Notes: generated by a model not told the origin, from the letters alone. A stretch of 38,315 bases of DNA from Davidsoniella eucalypti (GCA_004009845.1 RMBW01000179.1:1-38315); one strand, 5' to 3'. Shown: positions 1-10,676, counted from the stretch's first letter. A program made the numbers and translations.

Positions 1-1505
1 TGCTTTGCGTGTTCCCAAAAAGTTGAAGCCGGAATCCCACCATACACCTAGCCACCTTAGAGACTTGGAAGGCTTTAGTAGCACTCCACAGGGTAGCGTA
101 ACTGGACTCATGGAGGAGCATCCTCTTGTTCGGCAGTGTAACAGTCCTGTTTTGTCCCAGTCTAGCGAAAGACCATTGTCCCTGCACCATTTCTCTCTAT
201 TCTTTTCAGGGTTCCATTAATGGTTTCCACATTAACTGAAATGTTCTTAGATGAGACCGAAACGAGGCCATCGTCAGCGTAGGCCAGACCCCAAACCGCC
301 GCATGTAGGCTCGTCATGTACAGCATGTATAGGATGGGTGAGGCCGGCGAGCCCTGTGGCAGGCTGCCTCCGACTTTCCTGATGACCGGTTGGTCTCCTT
401 CTATAGAGAGGGAAACTTCCCGTCCGGTGAGAAAAGATTCCACCCATTTGACTATTGACGTTGGCCAGCCTTGGTTTTCTAAGCCTTTGAACCAGCCTGC
501 CCCGTTTCACGGGCGTCGAAGGCACCCTTGATGTCGTAGGTGACAAAAGAGGTTATCTCTCCATACTTGGATCGTCCCTTAATCTTGTCTGCTAGCAACA
601 GTGTGAGGTCCGTAGCTGCCCTTCTTGGTACTGCGCTAGCATATGTGCGGGGGATGATCTCTAGTTCAATGGCTTGTGCCGCCAGTCTTCGTGCTACAAT
701 TTCTCTCGAGTCCCTTTCCCAGAGTTGAGAGAAGTGAGATCAGTCTGTAGCTTCTTGGGAGCGATTTGTCACGTCCTGGCTTTGGTATGACCACCAGGCA
801 GGCCGTTTTGAAGACCTTGGGGTGCCAGCCAACTTCCAGACAACCTCGGAAAAGTGCTGTCACTTTTGGCCCTAAGACCTTCCATGCAACTTCCAGGCAC
901 TGTGGGGATGCCATCTTGCCCAGGGGCCGTGTTTCCCGGTTTGAAGATAGCGTTTCTGACTTCCGATTCAGTCAGCTCCTCCAGTTCTCGTGTGGGCCTA
1001 GCTACTTGGGTTTCTCCCCTGCGTGAGACTTCTTCTTCTGCCTCCTCTGCTTGGGTGTGTGTGTCCAAGAGGAGCAGCGCCTTTTCCTTAGATGTGGACG
1101 CTGTCCCACTGTTTGAAGTCAGAGGTGGCATGCTGTATGATGCTCTGGCACGAGTCCAATTCAATGCCTTGAACACATCTCCTGGCTCGTTGATGGCTTC
1201 GATGTTCCGTTGCCACATTTCCCGCCTAGCTTTTCGTGCCTCTCGGCGAAAGGCTTTGCGCTTGGCCTTATACAGCTCGAAGAATAGAGCTGTTCGTTCG
1301 CTCTCCAAGCAACTTTCGCTCGTCGTGCCCTCTTGGATTGTGGCTTTGCAGGCATCGTTCCACCAGCGCTTCCCAACGCCTCTACCAGCAGTCTTTGGGG
1401 TGACTCATCGAGAACTCGGATCAGTACTTGAGTGATCCTTCGGAGCTTCTTCATCCAGCCCCTCGGGTCGGCGGTTCCTTTATAATGTCTTCTAAGCCCC
1501 AAATT
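1..1505 (-). pseudogene. LINE (Tad1-like) reverse transcriptase remnant, 5'-truncated
   Basis: Decayed ORF2 of a non-LTR retrotransposon, read right to left. Successive frames carry the basic linker between endonuclease and reverse transcriptase (about 1308-1150), a stretch with the NTAPGQDGIP signature (about 1000-940), the VIPKPGR and SYRLISLLS block (about 800-740), the motif-A block VTYDIKGAFD (about 540-510), the LPQGSPASPILY block (about 370-335) and the catalytic YADD (about 281-270). Each sits in a different frame, so several indels and stops separate them. No ORF1 or endonuclease is present. Homology stops near 1505, just before the 5S gene, and the 3' end lies outside the window. 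The motif order and spacing are typical of fungal Tad1-clade LINEs. It is certainly non-functional as it stands. Confidence 0.9.
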
Positions 1506-1509
1506 CTCA

Positions 1510-1628
1510 ACATACGACCACAGCTAATAGAAAGCACGGAATACCGTCCGCTCTCCCCTAGTTAAACTATCAAGCGCTCGATCAGTACTACGGTGGGTGA
1601 CCACGTGGGAATACCGGGTGTTGTATGT
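1510..1628 (+). rRNA. 5S ribosomal RNA gene (dispersed copy)
   Basis: A 119-nt sequence with the fungal 5S layout. The ends ACATACGAC and GTTGTATGT can form all nine pairs of helix I (one G-U). The conserved CCGTCCGCTC, the internal promoter A box around AGTTAAAC and the C-box region GGTGGGTGACCAC are all in place. A T run (CTTTTT) follows within a few bases, as expected for RNA polymerase III termination. One A-C mismatch appears in helix II where a U would be expected, so it could be a slightly diverged or pseudogene copy. Single dispersed 5S genes are normal in filamentous ascomycetes. It is head to head with the LINE remnant. Confidence 0.88.
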
Positions 1629-3002
1629 CTTTTTGGTCTTTGTGCACCTTTTTTGCTGTAGTTTTCCCTAATTCTTACGTCATATCCATAACGCTGTATA
1701 CAACCTCCGTACTTTGAGTTCACGGTACCCCCCTCGTCTAAAGACGAACTTTTCCACTTCGTCGTAGATCTTTAAGAGCGACCAGCACATATTCCCAATG
1801 CTGCTGTCCATTCTCGCTTTCTTTTTTCGACCTTTGTCATTTTTGATGCACCCAACTTGAGGCACTCGATGAATTGTCCTATATTACTGGCTGACAATAA
1901 CATCATTTCTTCGATAACCTTAACAGCCAACATTTGCACTATCTAAAGAACTATACTTCAGTGACTGATTATACAATCATTTCCCAATCGCCTAGTTTGA
2001 AGCTGTGACTTATCCATAACTCTTTCTCTGTTAATTAACCAATCTACTCTTCTCTTGATACTCAATAACACAACCCATCGTTTATTAAACCTTTTTTAAC
2101 AACCTACTGCTAATGCTTGCTCTCTACAATCTTTGATCTTAATGCTAGCATCACGTTAGAAGTTCTACCATCGCCTATATTCCTATATATATACGTCTTA
2201 CATTGTGACATTTCCCTTGTAATGTAACATTACTTTAGAACTACGTACATAACTTACTGTAAGCCATTGATCACTGCTGATTTTGCTACTACCATTCTTC
2301 TTACTTGTCTATACAGGACATTTTCTCAATAATCTTGGTCTTTGCTCTTATATTTTAGCCACGATTTTAACTTGCTTTTTAACTTGGGAATCATTCAGTG
2401 ATCAATATAACCTGCAGATACCACAGAAAGTGAATACTATGTAAGTTCAGTATTAAAATACGAATTGTGCCAGTTGCAACCACCTCACTTATTGTTTTCT
2501 CAATCATGTGAGCGCTAAATCCCAACAACCTAATGTCATGCTGTTCTAATGGTATAAGTACCTAAAGCTGTTCATAATTTGAAATGCCATATTAGTCTTG
2601 TCGTTCTTCTTACAACTAAAGAACCTAATTGAAATACATAGTAATACTTACATATACTATCTTTATCCTCCCAAATTCTATGCATCTTATTTTCCTTTCC
2701 AATAGCACTAACTATTATTACATAGATAGACGACACACTAATGTTGCTGTGACAATCTTAATATAGTTATACCATACTAAATATTGTCCATCGCGATGGA
2801 GGTTTGTCTTTATAGTTGAATTGTCGTGTATAAATTTATCACAGCCAGGAGTAGGGCTAGTATGGAGCTATAGAGCTATAGAGCTATGAAAATGCAAGTG
2901 TTGGGCATATATACATTATATACCAAAAGCTTTCAAAATGTATTCAAACCCCACAGAGAATATGTAAAAGTGTAACCGAAACCTCCCAAAAGAAAAAAAC
3001 GA
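1629..3002. other. AT-rich intergenic tract, no recognisable gene
   Basis: No coding signal I can support. A 61-codon minus-strand frame at 1680-1865 is short and unsupported. At about 2862-2888 the minus strand carries the TAGCTCTATAGCTC core seen in the short retroposed tags at 4004, 35611 and 36994, without their A-rich tail. Confidence 0.5.
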
Positions 3003-3123
3003 GAACATAAACGCCAGTCTTCCTCTGCTAAATCCAGAGCATCAGCTGCCAGCATGATCGTTTCAATGGTCCTACCATCATTCATGTTGAAGATATCAAC
3101 ATCAGACTCAGCCAGAGCGCAGC
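3003..3123 (-). pseudogene. short coding fragment, unidentified
   Basis: About 40 residues in one minus-strand frame with a protein-like composition (for example DIFNMNDGRTIETIMLAADA), set in AT-rich, stop-filled sequence. The acidic and aliphatic pattern and higher GC suggest a relic of a real gene. I do not recognise the family. It has no start, no stop and no continuation on either side. Confidence 0.3.
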
Positions 3124-3992
3124 ATCATACATGATTGATGGCCAATTTTTATTGTGATATCAAACTTCTAATTTCCAACATAAACGAAATGTTGCACAAT
3201 GTGTTCAACCCAATTCGAAACGCTCTGATTCTTACAAGTTATATCCTTCCTAATATTATTGAGAAAGACTACAAAGGCAATATGAGAATCTACAAAAATC
3301 CAAGTGTTAGAAATAGTCCTGGCACTGACTTGGAGTTTTTGTTGCCCCTAATGCCGCCATTCTGGGTCAATACACCACAAGAACAGAAATTCATGCTATT
3401 ATATTTAATGATGGAAGGATGTATCAAGACTTGATTAGCTATGGAATTAGATACACAAGAAGGTAAAGCTACAAGACAGTACTGAGTGCTAGAGAGCTAC
3501 GACATAAAGACTCTGATAAGCTAGCAAATGTGCTAGACAAAACCTGTAGTTTTATCGTTTAAAGCGGAATGAGCGTACGTCGGAGGAGAAGACTAATAGT
3601 CACTTATATTGAATGGCGTGTGGTGTTTGAATTGATTTGGAGGTTCTGGTCGAAATCAAGCCGTGATTCTGAGTTGATCTGGAGAAGTGTGAAGTGTGTG
3701 AGAAGAAAATATTTTTTAAGAAGCAGAGAAGATTCTCCCCAACTTATAGATAGCAATAAATTCATAGAGGCAAATATGTTACTATGTAAAGGCCTAAAAG
3801 CCAAAACTCACTCACAAGAATTAGGACATGAGGAAAAGAAACGTGTGGAAGTATCCGGGAGTGGGTATACTGGACACCATCGAAAGTAGTGTGGATATAG
3901 TACAGTTGTATCTAGGCTGTAGCTATGGCTAGCTATACTACAACCGGCAGATTTGTATCTGTCTATATACTTCTAATAGAAACGTGATTAAT
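3124..3992. other. AT-rich sequence, nothing supported
   Basis: Two plus-strand open frames (3135-3434 and 3569-3889) have no family resemblance and look like chance frames in degraded DNA. Confidence 0.4.
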
Positions 3993-4077
3993 AGTCATGG
4001 TTATCTTCATAGCTCTATAGCTCCATAAGATAAATGAATAAAAAAAATATAAAAAAATATAAAAAAAGTCATGGTTA
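3993..4077 (+). mobile_element. 63-bp retroposed tag with 11-bp target-site duplication
   Basis: AGTCATGGTTA occurs at 3993-4003 and again at 4067-4077. Between them is a 63-bp insert beginning TCTTCATAGCTCTATAGC and ending in an A-rich tail interrupted by single Ts. The same insert with a different target duplication is at 35611-35678. A direct duplication plus an A-rich 3' tail is the signature of target-primed reverse transcription, so this is probably the extreme 3' end of a LINE or SINE. The parent element is not in the window. Confidence 0.8.
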
Positions 4078-4801
4078 AACATCGCATATGCTTAAATCGA
4101 TTGGGGACTAGCAAGAGCAATAATAACAGCTACAAGAGCGACTTATGATAACAAAGTCTTTTACCCAGAACTTCACACATTATAGGACATATTTAATATA
4201 ACATAAGCTTGGTGTCAAATAGGAAAATCACGAGATTTTGGTATATATACGAAATTGCTCAATTGGCATTGAAGTTAGCCGAACAGTAGAGTTCCTAATT
4301 GGGAAATTTCATATGCTAACATCCCTTTTACTACGCTCACAGGCCTATGTTTTGCTCCCACAGTTTTTCCAAGACATTGCACAATTGCTCCTCCCAGAAC
4401 TTCGTGCCGTTGCCTATTATGGGATGATTACTAGGTTCCCAAAGGCACTTGCTGCGAGAACTTCTATGCAAAGAAGGGCCAAAGTCATCCTCGTAATGAT
4501 CACGTGAGCACCAAGTTCCAATGAAGGGTTGGAACTGCTAAGGAAAACAAGATTCTAGATTAGAGCAGAGACATTCAATGGCTATTCCACAATATAGAGA
4601 TATTTACAATTGGTATATGCAAGGGATGATATGTGTAAATAACTGATAGATTGAAACAAAACAAAACAAAAAAAACAAAAACTCCATTTAAACATCATAA
4701 AATCGACCCAATCCCGGTTAGATACCCAGCCCAGTCTATGCCTCCAGCTCATGCCTGCTCACCTGTGTCTCACCAACCTCGCCACCTCATCAACTCAGCA
4801 C
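4078..4801. other. AT-rich downstream flank of the 4802-5869 gene
   Basis: No gene supported. A frame at 4238-4507 has no recognisable features. An A-rich stretch (about 4655-4680) and a rise in GC from about 4700 mark the approach to the minus-strand gene, so 4650-4800 may be its 3' untranslated region. Confidence 0.4.
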
Positions 4802-5869
4802 TCAAGCGACGAAAGCTCTCCGCCCGTCCAAGTCTATCTCGCCTCTTATGACGAAGTCGGACATTCGATGCAGCATCACTTTGATCTGCTCATCGATGCC
4901 CTCCATCTTGTCGCCAAACGCAGGCTCGACGAGGATCCGGACGTTCACGAGCTTTCCGTCGCTCTCGTATGACGGGTTGTGCGCCACATCAACCGTGATG
5001 ACACGATGTGTGAGGTTGCTTCGGAGCCACCAAGGTCCGTCACCAATTTCCTTCACGGGGTGATCCTCCGGGTAGGAATTCTTGCCGCGGAAAATGGGGG
5101 ATGCCTTGGATATGACAACAGAGAAGTTGCCAGCCGACAGGTCGGGCATCGCTGAAACCGGCAAGATATTGCCAGGCTTAAAGGCGCTCACGTATCTCGC
5201 CGCTGAGGCGTGTTCAACAACGCGATCATGGGAGGGCATGAACCCGCAGGCGTTGGACAACCCAAAATCCTCGTGTTGAGAGCAGACTGGTATGCAGTAC
5301 AGTCCGCCCTCTTGATAGCTGCTGGGTTTGCTATCTTGGACGGGCTGATAGGATAGCCTGCCCTGAGGATCTTGGTAGCGGCACGTACTGTTTTGGGCGT
5401 AATAGTAGTACCACTCCTGAGCTAGTGTGAAGGCTGCTAGCTCGGCCTCTCTGATGGCGCGGATCAATCCACCCTCAGGTATGACAGCCTCCAGCAGTGG
5501 GGTAGCTGGTGTGGAGTCGGAGTAGTCGGAAACTCCACTGTCGACGTCTAGATCCGGCTCTTCAGACACTAGCTCAGATTGCCCTTCGCTCTGGGCAGTT
5601 CCATCCTCGATGTCACCAGACACCTCAGGGATTACAGCGACGCTGCGGGGGGCAAGGAAGACTGTAGAAGCGGCCCAGATGGCCTGATCCTGCTTTGCAA
5701 GATCTAAGGCGTTCTGGGCCCAGCTGGTTTGGTCCTCGTCGTAATTGACCTCATCGAGGTGGCCAAGTCCGGAAACTGCCAGAGACTCGTAGGCACCAAC
5801 ACCGAGGACGGTGTTGACGCTGGTGCGGATCTGAGCCTCGGTGTCGTTCATTTTGAAATCGGCCTCCAT
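4802..5869 (-). CDS. hypothetical protein, 355 residues, intact single exon
   Basis: A clean open frame with higher GC than its surroundings and a normal protein composition. I do not recognise the family. The start is placed at 5869 because the context ACATCATGG is good. An upstream in-frame ATG at 5914 would add a 15-residue extension (MYLPFFWLYICESNI), and an ATG at 5851 is also possible. The first third is acidic and low in complexity (EEPDLDVDSGVSDYSDST), probably disordered. The last 150 residues look folded, with alternating hydrophobic stretches such as THRVITVDVAHNP and KLVNVRILVEPAFGDKM. There is no signal peptide, membrane segment or enzyme motif that I can see. A TATA-like box lies upstream. 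It is the only host-like gene in the window with no visible lesion. Confidence 0.72.
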   Translation of the reverse strand: MEADFKMNDTEAQIRTSVNTVLGVGAYESLAVSGLGHLDEVNYDEDQTSWAQNALDLAKQDQAIWAASTVFLAPRSVAVIPEVSGDIEDGTAQSEGQSELVSEEPDLDVDSGVSDYSDSTPATPLLEAVIPEGGLIRAIREAELAAFTLAQEWYYYYAQNSTCRYQDPQGRLSYQPVQDSKPSSYQEGGLYCIPVCSQHEDFGLSNACGFMPSHDRVVEHASAARYVSAFKPGNILPVSAMPDLSAGNFSVVISKASPIFRGKNSYPEDHPVKEIGDGPWWLRSNLTHRVITVDVAHNPSYESDGKLVNVRILVEPAFGDKMEGIDEQIKVMLHRMSDFVIRGEIDLDGRRAFVA

Positions 5870-7061
5870 GATGTTAGATTCACAGATATAGAGCCAGAAG
5901 AATGGGAGATACATACTAGATCAAATTTCAAAGTGAATTGTAAAAAGATGGTGTTGTTTGGAGGTAGCGAGTTGACAAACTATAAGATGATTAATCTTGT
6001 AAGAGAAAATGGGAAGAAGAAGGTATAATTCTAATCAATAAAAGCTGGTTATATCAAGAATGGACTGTAAGTCAATGAATCGATGGTGATGAAAGATGGA
6101 AAGAAAAAAAACCCAAAAACAGGACTGTGACGCCTTTTTATAGACTGCTGTGGCCAATTTTGAAAGGAAAGTCCTTTAAATGACGTCCAATCGGCCTAGT
6201 AGCCAAATCAGACCATTTTTAACGATGGCCTTCTCATTAAAGAAAAATACATGATAGCTAAAGTCCTAATTTTATTGAAGTCCTAAAAGTCTATATAAGG
6301 TCAGACCTCTGGACATGCCGAAAGCGAGGCTCTGACACGGTTAGCACACGACAACTATCACGATCGTACTTGTATTTCTGGGCAATTGGTGATTTATATC
6401 CAAAGCAAGAAAATGATGATGGTCAGAGATAGTAAAGTGATACTATAATCAGATTGATTTTACATGTTTCTGAGATCAGGGGCTATACTATGAGATGTCT
6501 ACACAACAAGAACAGAAATATAAACAAACCATTCGTATATTACATGTACATATATCAGTTAACCGCTAATCTACTTAACGGTAGTTCTCACTAACACGCG
6601 TGTTTCCCACTAGTTAAGCCTTACTTTTGCCGCATTCTGTTGCTTAACTATATTTGTCCTACGAGAGTAAGCAGAAACATAGCTAGTATAAGGAAGTGTG
6701 GCTCACCATGACCTTGATCGTTACTTCGTGTTACTTCGTCGACTTGCTATATTATAGCTAATGTAACTGGACTATATCAAATGACAATGTCACTAGTCTA
6801 CAACTCACTTAGGTGATGAGGAGTGCAGCACTACATTGCCGGTTCTCTGTTCATAGCGAAGTGAGATGATTTGCATTGAAAACATAAACATATATGAATA
6901 GCCTATTTCCGCCGTTCATAAGTCTATCTTGTTTCTCTAAAGAAACAATAGAAACCGACCCTAAGCTAAAAGTCTTGGCATTTGCTTGTACTACATCACG
7001 AATGTTGAACCACAGCCACAACTCTTTATCCACATACTATCCATTTTACTATGGCTACTGA
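5870..7061. other. upstream region and AT-rich sequence
   Basis: Contains the candidate promoter above. A second TATA-like sequence (CTATATAAGG, about 6291-6300, plus strand) has no gene after it. No coding signal. Confidence 0.4.
6131..6142 (-). promoter_or_regulatory. candidate TATA box of the 4802-5869 gene
   Basis: TATAAAAAGGCG on the minus strand, about 260 bp upstream of the chosen ATG. It is the best TATA-like match in the upstream region; the distance implies a 5' leader of about 230 nt. Not proven. Confidence 0.35.
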
Positions 7062-7308
7062 TGTCACGGGCTAAGGCCCAGTTGGTATTTGCTTAGATAT
7101 ACACCTAAGCAGATAGCATAGTAACGGGTATAAATAAGCCTATTCCCCCCGTTTTCCAACAGTTATTAGCTCTCCTCTCCATCGGCAACAATCGAAATCA
7201 TCTTTCTAGATTGTGTGCCTCTGTCCCTTCCTAGTTCGTGTCAACTGAAGCTTCCAATCCCACCTCCGCTTCTCAAACGCCACTAGGCAAGAAGGTTCTT
7301 CTCAATGC
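7062..7308 (+). mobile_element. possible partial LTR with promoter
   Basis: Begins TGTCACGGGCTAAGGCCC, a TG-starting sequence like many fungal copia LTRs. It has TATAAATAA at 7129-7137 followed by a pyrimidine-rich, GC-richer leader. The 3' end is not definable and no target duplication is visible, so this is a weak call. A host promoter fragment is the alternative. Confidence 0.3.
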
Positions 7309-8024
7309 CTTCGATATAATAACTTGAAGGTTATTTAACAATGCAACTACAATTATAGCTCGGAAAAACAAGACTTCATTGCGTAAAGCTGTATCTGTTT
7401 GTAGTAATTCTACAAGAATAGCTCCTGGAAAATGGTGAAGGGGATGTGGTATGAGTTGAAATATGAGATAAAGATTTCAATATATAGGTAAAGATTCACA
7501 TTTCATGGCGATATCGTTTCCTACGAATAAGGTCTGTTTTATTGACTCTGGCATATCATTACATGTCCCCTGAACACCAAAAATTATCTCAAGCCTTATC
7601 TCATTTGCTATTACTGAAGGTATCAGGGCTTTGGCAAAAAACAAAAATTAGAAATTGAAGATTATAGAGAACTAGTAATCAAGACCTACGTCTAAGTCAT
7701 GCTTAGCCTTGAGAAGCCGCCTATGTTCCAAGTTTAGCACTCACCATCTCTAAAATTGTACAGTAGTCGTGAAGCGGTAGTTAAGAAACAGGTGTTACCA
7801 AGCCTGCTATACAGGATTCTAGTAGGACTACATAAATGATCCGGAATTCATCTATCGAACACAATCTTGACACACCACTTCTCGAGAAGGCCCAAGTAAT
7901 AATGGCCACAGCTCCAAGTAGGCAGTGACTATCCGGACTAGTTTCATCTTTGTACTTTCGTTTCTGGCATTGTGGATTCCGACAAGAATGTCCTGAGGTT
8001 CGGCAAGTCCTGAAGGCCTCTCTA

Positions 8025-8068
<44 letters not shown>

Positions 8069-8880
8069 AACAGATGATTTCAAGGGTCGTCTCCTCGAAA
8101 TCTACTTGAAGATGGGTTCCTGCTATTTTCGATCATGAAAAATCCGTTAAGTTAGTTGATCAACTTCAAATATTGATATATAACAGGAATTGATGCAGTG
8201 ACAATATATATTTGGATATGCAGAATAATACTGTGAAATGATATAGGCGATGAAAGGGTAGTTCTAGTGTCTAGTCCAGTTGACTGCGGAGGAGAATTCT
8301 CAGTGCCTCTGAAGATGTTCATCTTATATCTAGATATGGTACTCAAGATCTTCATGATCACCCCGAATTCGCTTCTAGTGTGAATTCCTACCGAGTCCAC
8401 AAAGATATAACTTGCAACAATGGGCATTGGGGTCTTGCCGAAAGGGAATGTTTGTTACAATTGTGCATAATCCACAACAAGATTCTAGAGAGTTTCAACA
8501 ACATGCAGAACGGTTGCCGAATTAATGGCAGCTTTATTGGTGCTATGAGAACCGCCAAACATACCGAGTACATCAAGAAGAACTACGATGCACTAGCCAT
8601 ACTGTATCTATAATTTCTAGCTTCCAATACAAGATATCAGCTACATCTGAAGCATGGATGTTCTATGCGTGGAGTTCGATATCTATCCACCATAGATCGA
8701 GCCATTTTCACTCACATAGATTCTAGAAACTACATGTTATTACATTGGTTCAGACAATAGATAAATTAAATTGCGGAAAAATAGAGTTGTCATGATTACC
8801 TGGTTCACAATGTGGAGATGGGGACGAGTTGAAGTGGAATCATAATCATCAACTAAAATGGGAATCATTCGAGCTGTATC
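7309..8880 (+). repeat. dispersed decayed retroelement, copy 1
   Basis: Shares most of its length with 15420-17015, and its first 430 bp with 37900-38315. Two degenerate coding hints exist. Near 7540 there is a frame reading CFIDSGISLHV, like a retropepsin active site (DSG). Near 8405 there is CNNGHWGLAEREC, like a damaged CCHC zinc knuckle. Their order is the reverse of a normal gag-pol, so the identification as an LTR retrotransposon remnant is tentative. The first 200 bp (segment E) also occur alone inside the large inverted repeat. No intact frame. Confidence 0.6.
8028..8065. repeat. (AT)n microsatellite
   Basis: Nineteen uninterrupted AT units inside the dispersed repeat. The second copy (about 16219-16242) has a shorter (AT)n tract at the same place, so the tract varies between copies. 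Confidence 0.95.
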
Positions 8881-9100
8881 CTTCCGTTTCCCTCCTTATT
8901 CTTGTGTAGTTCTTTCCCTTTCCTCTCTATCTTCTTCTGCTTCCTTTAATATACTTTGATACTTCTACCTTTGCAAGCCTCATTCTCGTTGTAGATCGTC
9001 ACACACGTAATTTCTGAACTGTGCTTATTAAAAGAACCGGAGCAGTACTACCAATATTTGGACTCAAAAACTACTCGAATAAATTTACTGGACCAAAAGC
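8881..9100. other. end of repeat homology, no gene
   Basis: Pyrimidine-rich stretch (8880-8960), then AT-rich sequence. Nothing else recognised. Confidence 0.3.
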
Positions 9101-9360
9101 ACTAGCAAAGGCGATGATAAGTGCAAGTACACCACAAGGGCAGGTCTACGTACTAATGAAGCACTAATGGTAATCTACAATAACTTGTATTAGTTAGATA
9201 AGGCAAAATGTAGAAAATGTTAACAGCAAATATTTCAAGTACTATGACAATAAACACTCAGCAAATGAGATTGATAGAAGATAAGACGGATGACTTGGTC
9301 AAGGATAATTTTATGTATCAATAATTCATAGTATTAAGTATTCAAAGAGCAATGTTATTT
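9101..9360 (+). pseudogene. retroelement pol/integrase-like fragment (tentative)
   Basis: Short broken frames include FKYYDNKHSANE, similar to the region after the integrase core of Ty3-type elements. A related fragment with KYAKYYHNKQ is at 28930-29165, inside the spacer of the large inverted repeat. The last 50 bp (AATTTTATGTATCAATAATTC and onward) are also shared with the sequence just after the TLH stop codon at 35007. The assignment to an integrase is weak; the homology among the three places is clear by eye. Confidence 0.4.
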
Positions 9361-9370
9361 ATCTTGTTTG

Positions 9371-9467
9371 CAGTTTTGGAGATGATGATGATGATGATAT
9401 TTATAGTCTAGAGATTTATCCAAGAGCTCCTTTTCGACTCCGTTTTCTGGCACCAATTTTCTACACC
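9371..9467 (-). mobile_element. LTR-retrotransposon leader fragment (PBS-like)
   Basis: Minus strand reads TTGGTGCCAGAAAAC, then GGAGTCGAAAAGGAGCTC, then a leader ending in TATAAATATCATCATCATC. The TTGGTGCC start looks like a tRNA primer-binding site. The same block is at 28140-28245 (minus) and 36500-36603 (plus). The transcription-factor fragment begins directly at its edge, so this marks a junction. Confidence 0.5.
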
Positions 9468-9529
9468 GGGTCTGTCCACTGACAATACCGTATCAATCCT
9501 ACACGTCGCCATTTTCCGAGCGTGTCCTT

Positions 9530-10384
9530 ATGGCTGTATCATGTGTCTCTCCGGCCATTCTGCACGCCATGTTTGGACTTGCAGCATCACATCGCTCAAG
9601 ATTCGAGCCCCAATACCGCAATATTGCGTTGCACTATGCCACCCAAGCTACTCGGTCTCTACGTCTGTCGCTGTGCCAAAACTCAGCACAGGACCTTGCC
9701 CAAGACACAGAGTCTCTAGCGCTGACTATGCTGCTATGTCAACTCGAAGTCACCTGTGACACTGGCTCTCAGTGGGTGGTGCATCTCCGCGGAGCTCGGG
9801 ATCTTATAAGACTACGGAGACGCTACATAGCCGATCCCTCCTCTCTTGCATCTATGCATACTTCAAGATCGAGCGTGACTCGATTTGTCGAAAGGTACTT
9901 TGCCTTTTGTGATGTGATGGGCCGCACAGCTTGTGGCGAACAACCCATATTTGTCGAAAGGTGGCTGCTTCGAAGAGAGCTTCTTGTTTATTCGAAGCTC
10001 AGGACACTCCAAGGAACTGCTATTCCTGTTTGTCTTGGAAGTGTCATGCTGAAGATGGGAATTCCTCTAAGGCTCCATGATTATAAGCATGTTCTTTTAC
10101 TTTCTTATGCTGGCGAGTCTATCACATCGCTGTCGGAGGAGGGCTACAACTACCTTAGAGAGATGGCTTCTCAAATGGCGGAATATGGTGTTGAGCATGG
10201 GGATCTTGAAGAGAGAAATATTCTACAAGATCGCAAGTCAGGGAAGCTGATGATCATTGATTTTGATATGGCAAAGATTCTAGACCTGCCACAATCAAGA
10301 AAGAGACCTTTTGGTAGTATTGATACCGAGCCAGAAAAGTGGTCTAAGAAGTTGTATGTAGACCAAGCTCATGTTTTAGTGTGA
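9530..10384 (+). CDS. chimeric ORF: transcription-factor fragment fused to kinase C-lobe
   Basis: Residues 1-144 resemble the C-terminal regulatory domain of fungal Zn2Cys6 transcription factors (Fungal_trans_2 type): SPAILHAMFGLAASHRSRF early, then LALTMLLCQLEV and FVERYFAFCDVMGR. The frame is open upstream to about 9468 without a DNA-binding domain. Residues 145-284 are identical, apart from two residues, to the end of the kinase gene at 12923-15248. They include the catalytic loop HGDLEERN (223-230) and the metal-binding DFD. The join at 9961 is exactly the outer edge of the inverted repeat, so the fusion was made by the rearrangement. The kinase part lacks the ATP-binding N-lobe, so activity is unlikely. 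The two-part origin is sure; whether it is expressed is unknown. Confidence 0.75.
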   Translation: MAVSCVSPAILHAMFGLAASHRSRFEPQYRNIALHYATQATRSLRLSLCQNSAQDLAQDTESLALTMLLCQLEVTCDTGSQWVVHLRGARDLIRLRRRYIADPSSLASMHTSRSSVTRFVERYFAFCDVMGRTACGEQPIFVERWLLRRELLVYSKLRTLQGTAIPVCLGSVMLKMGIPLRLHDYKHVLLLSYAGESITSLSEEGYNYLREMASQMAEYGVEHGDLEERNILQDRKSGKLMIIDFDMAKILDLPQSRKRPFGSIDTEPEKWSKKLYVDQAHVLV

Positions 10385-10475
10385 TTGAGTTTATAAAATA
10401 TATTATGTTTTCCAAAATACATATACTACTAGAATCTGTTATGAACCCACCTTTTTTCTTAGGAATCAGCTTGTA

Positions 10476-10676
10476 ATGTCATTAAGCTTAATATCCAACA
10501 ATCATTTGATAACGGGGGACACCACTGGTCCACTCATTTTCTCGACAGAGCGAACTAGAGCTGTTGAATATAAGTGCTATGACTTGATGTTTTCCCTTGA
10601 TTCAGATGCCCACACTACATACTATACCAAAGCTGTTAAATTTATGTACTGCGGTGTAGAGGAACATCTTGATTGA
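10476..10676 (+). CDS. small conserved ORF downstream of kinase (doubtful)
   Basis: A 66-codon frame beginning MSLSLISNNHLITGD, identical in the other arm at 12631-12831. Identity is explained by the duplication, so it is not evidence of selection. No family recognised. The rest of 10385-10799 has no other coding signal. The end of this frame (GAAGATAAGATTGAAGACTT, about 10675) resembles sequence at 29108 and 9281. Confidence 0.25.
   Translation: MSLSLISNNHLITGDTTGPLIFSTERTRAVEYKCYDLMFSLDSDAHTTYYTKAVKFMYCGVEEHLD

Noticed and set aside
1510..1628. A 5S-LINE chimeric retrogene formed by template switching
   Set aside because: The 5S and the LINE are in opposite orientation, whereas a template-switch product has both in the same orientation.
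3569..3889. Open frame of 106 codons starting MSVRRRRR
   Set aside because: Arginine-rich start from a GC-poor chance frame, no family, no conserved partner copy in the window.
7781..8138. Frames encoding runs of IYIYIY
   Set aside because: Translation of the (AT)n microsatellite.
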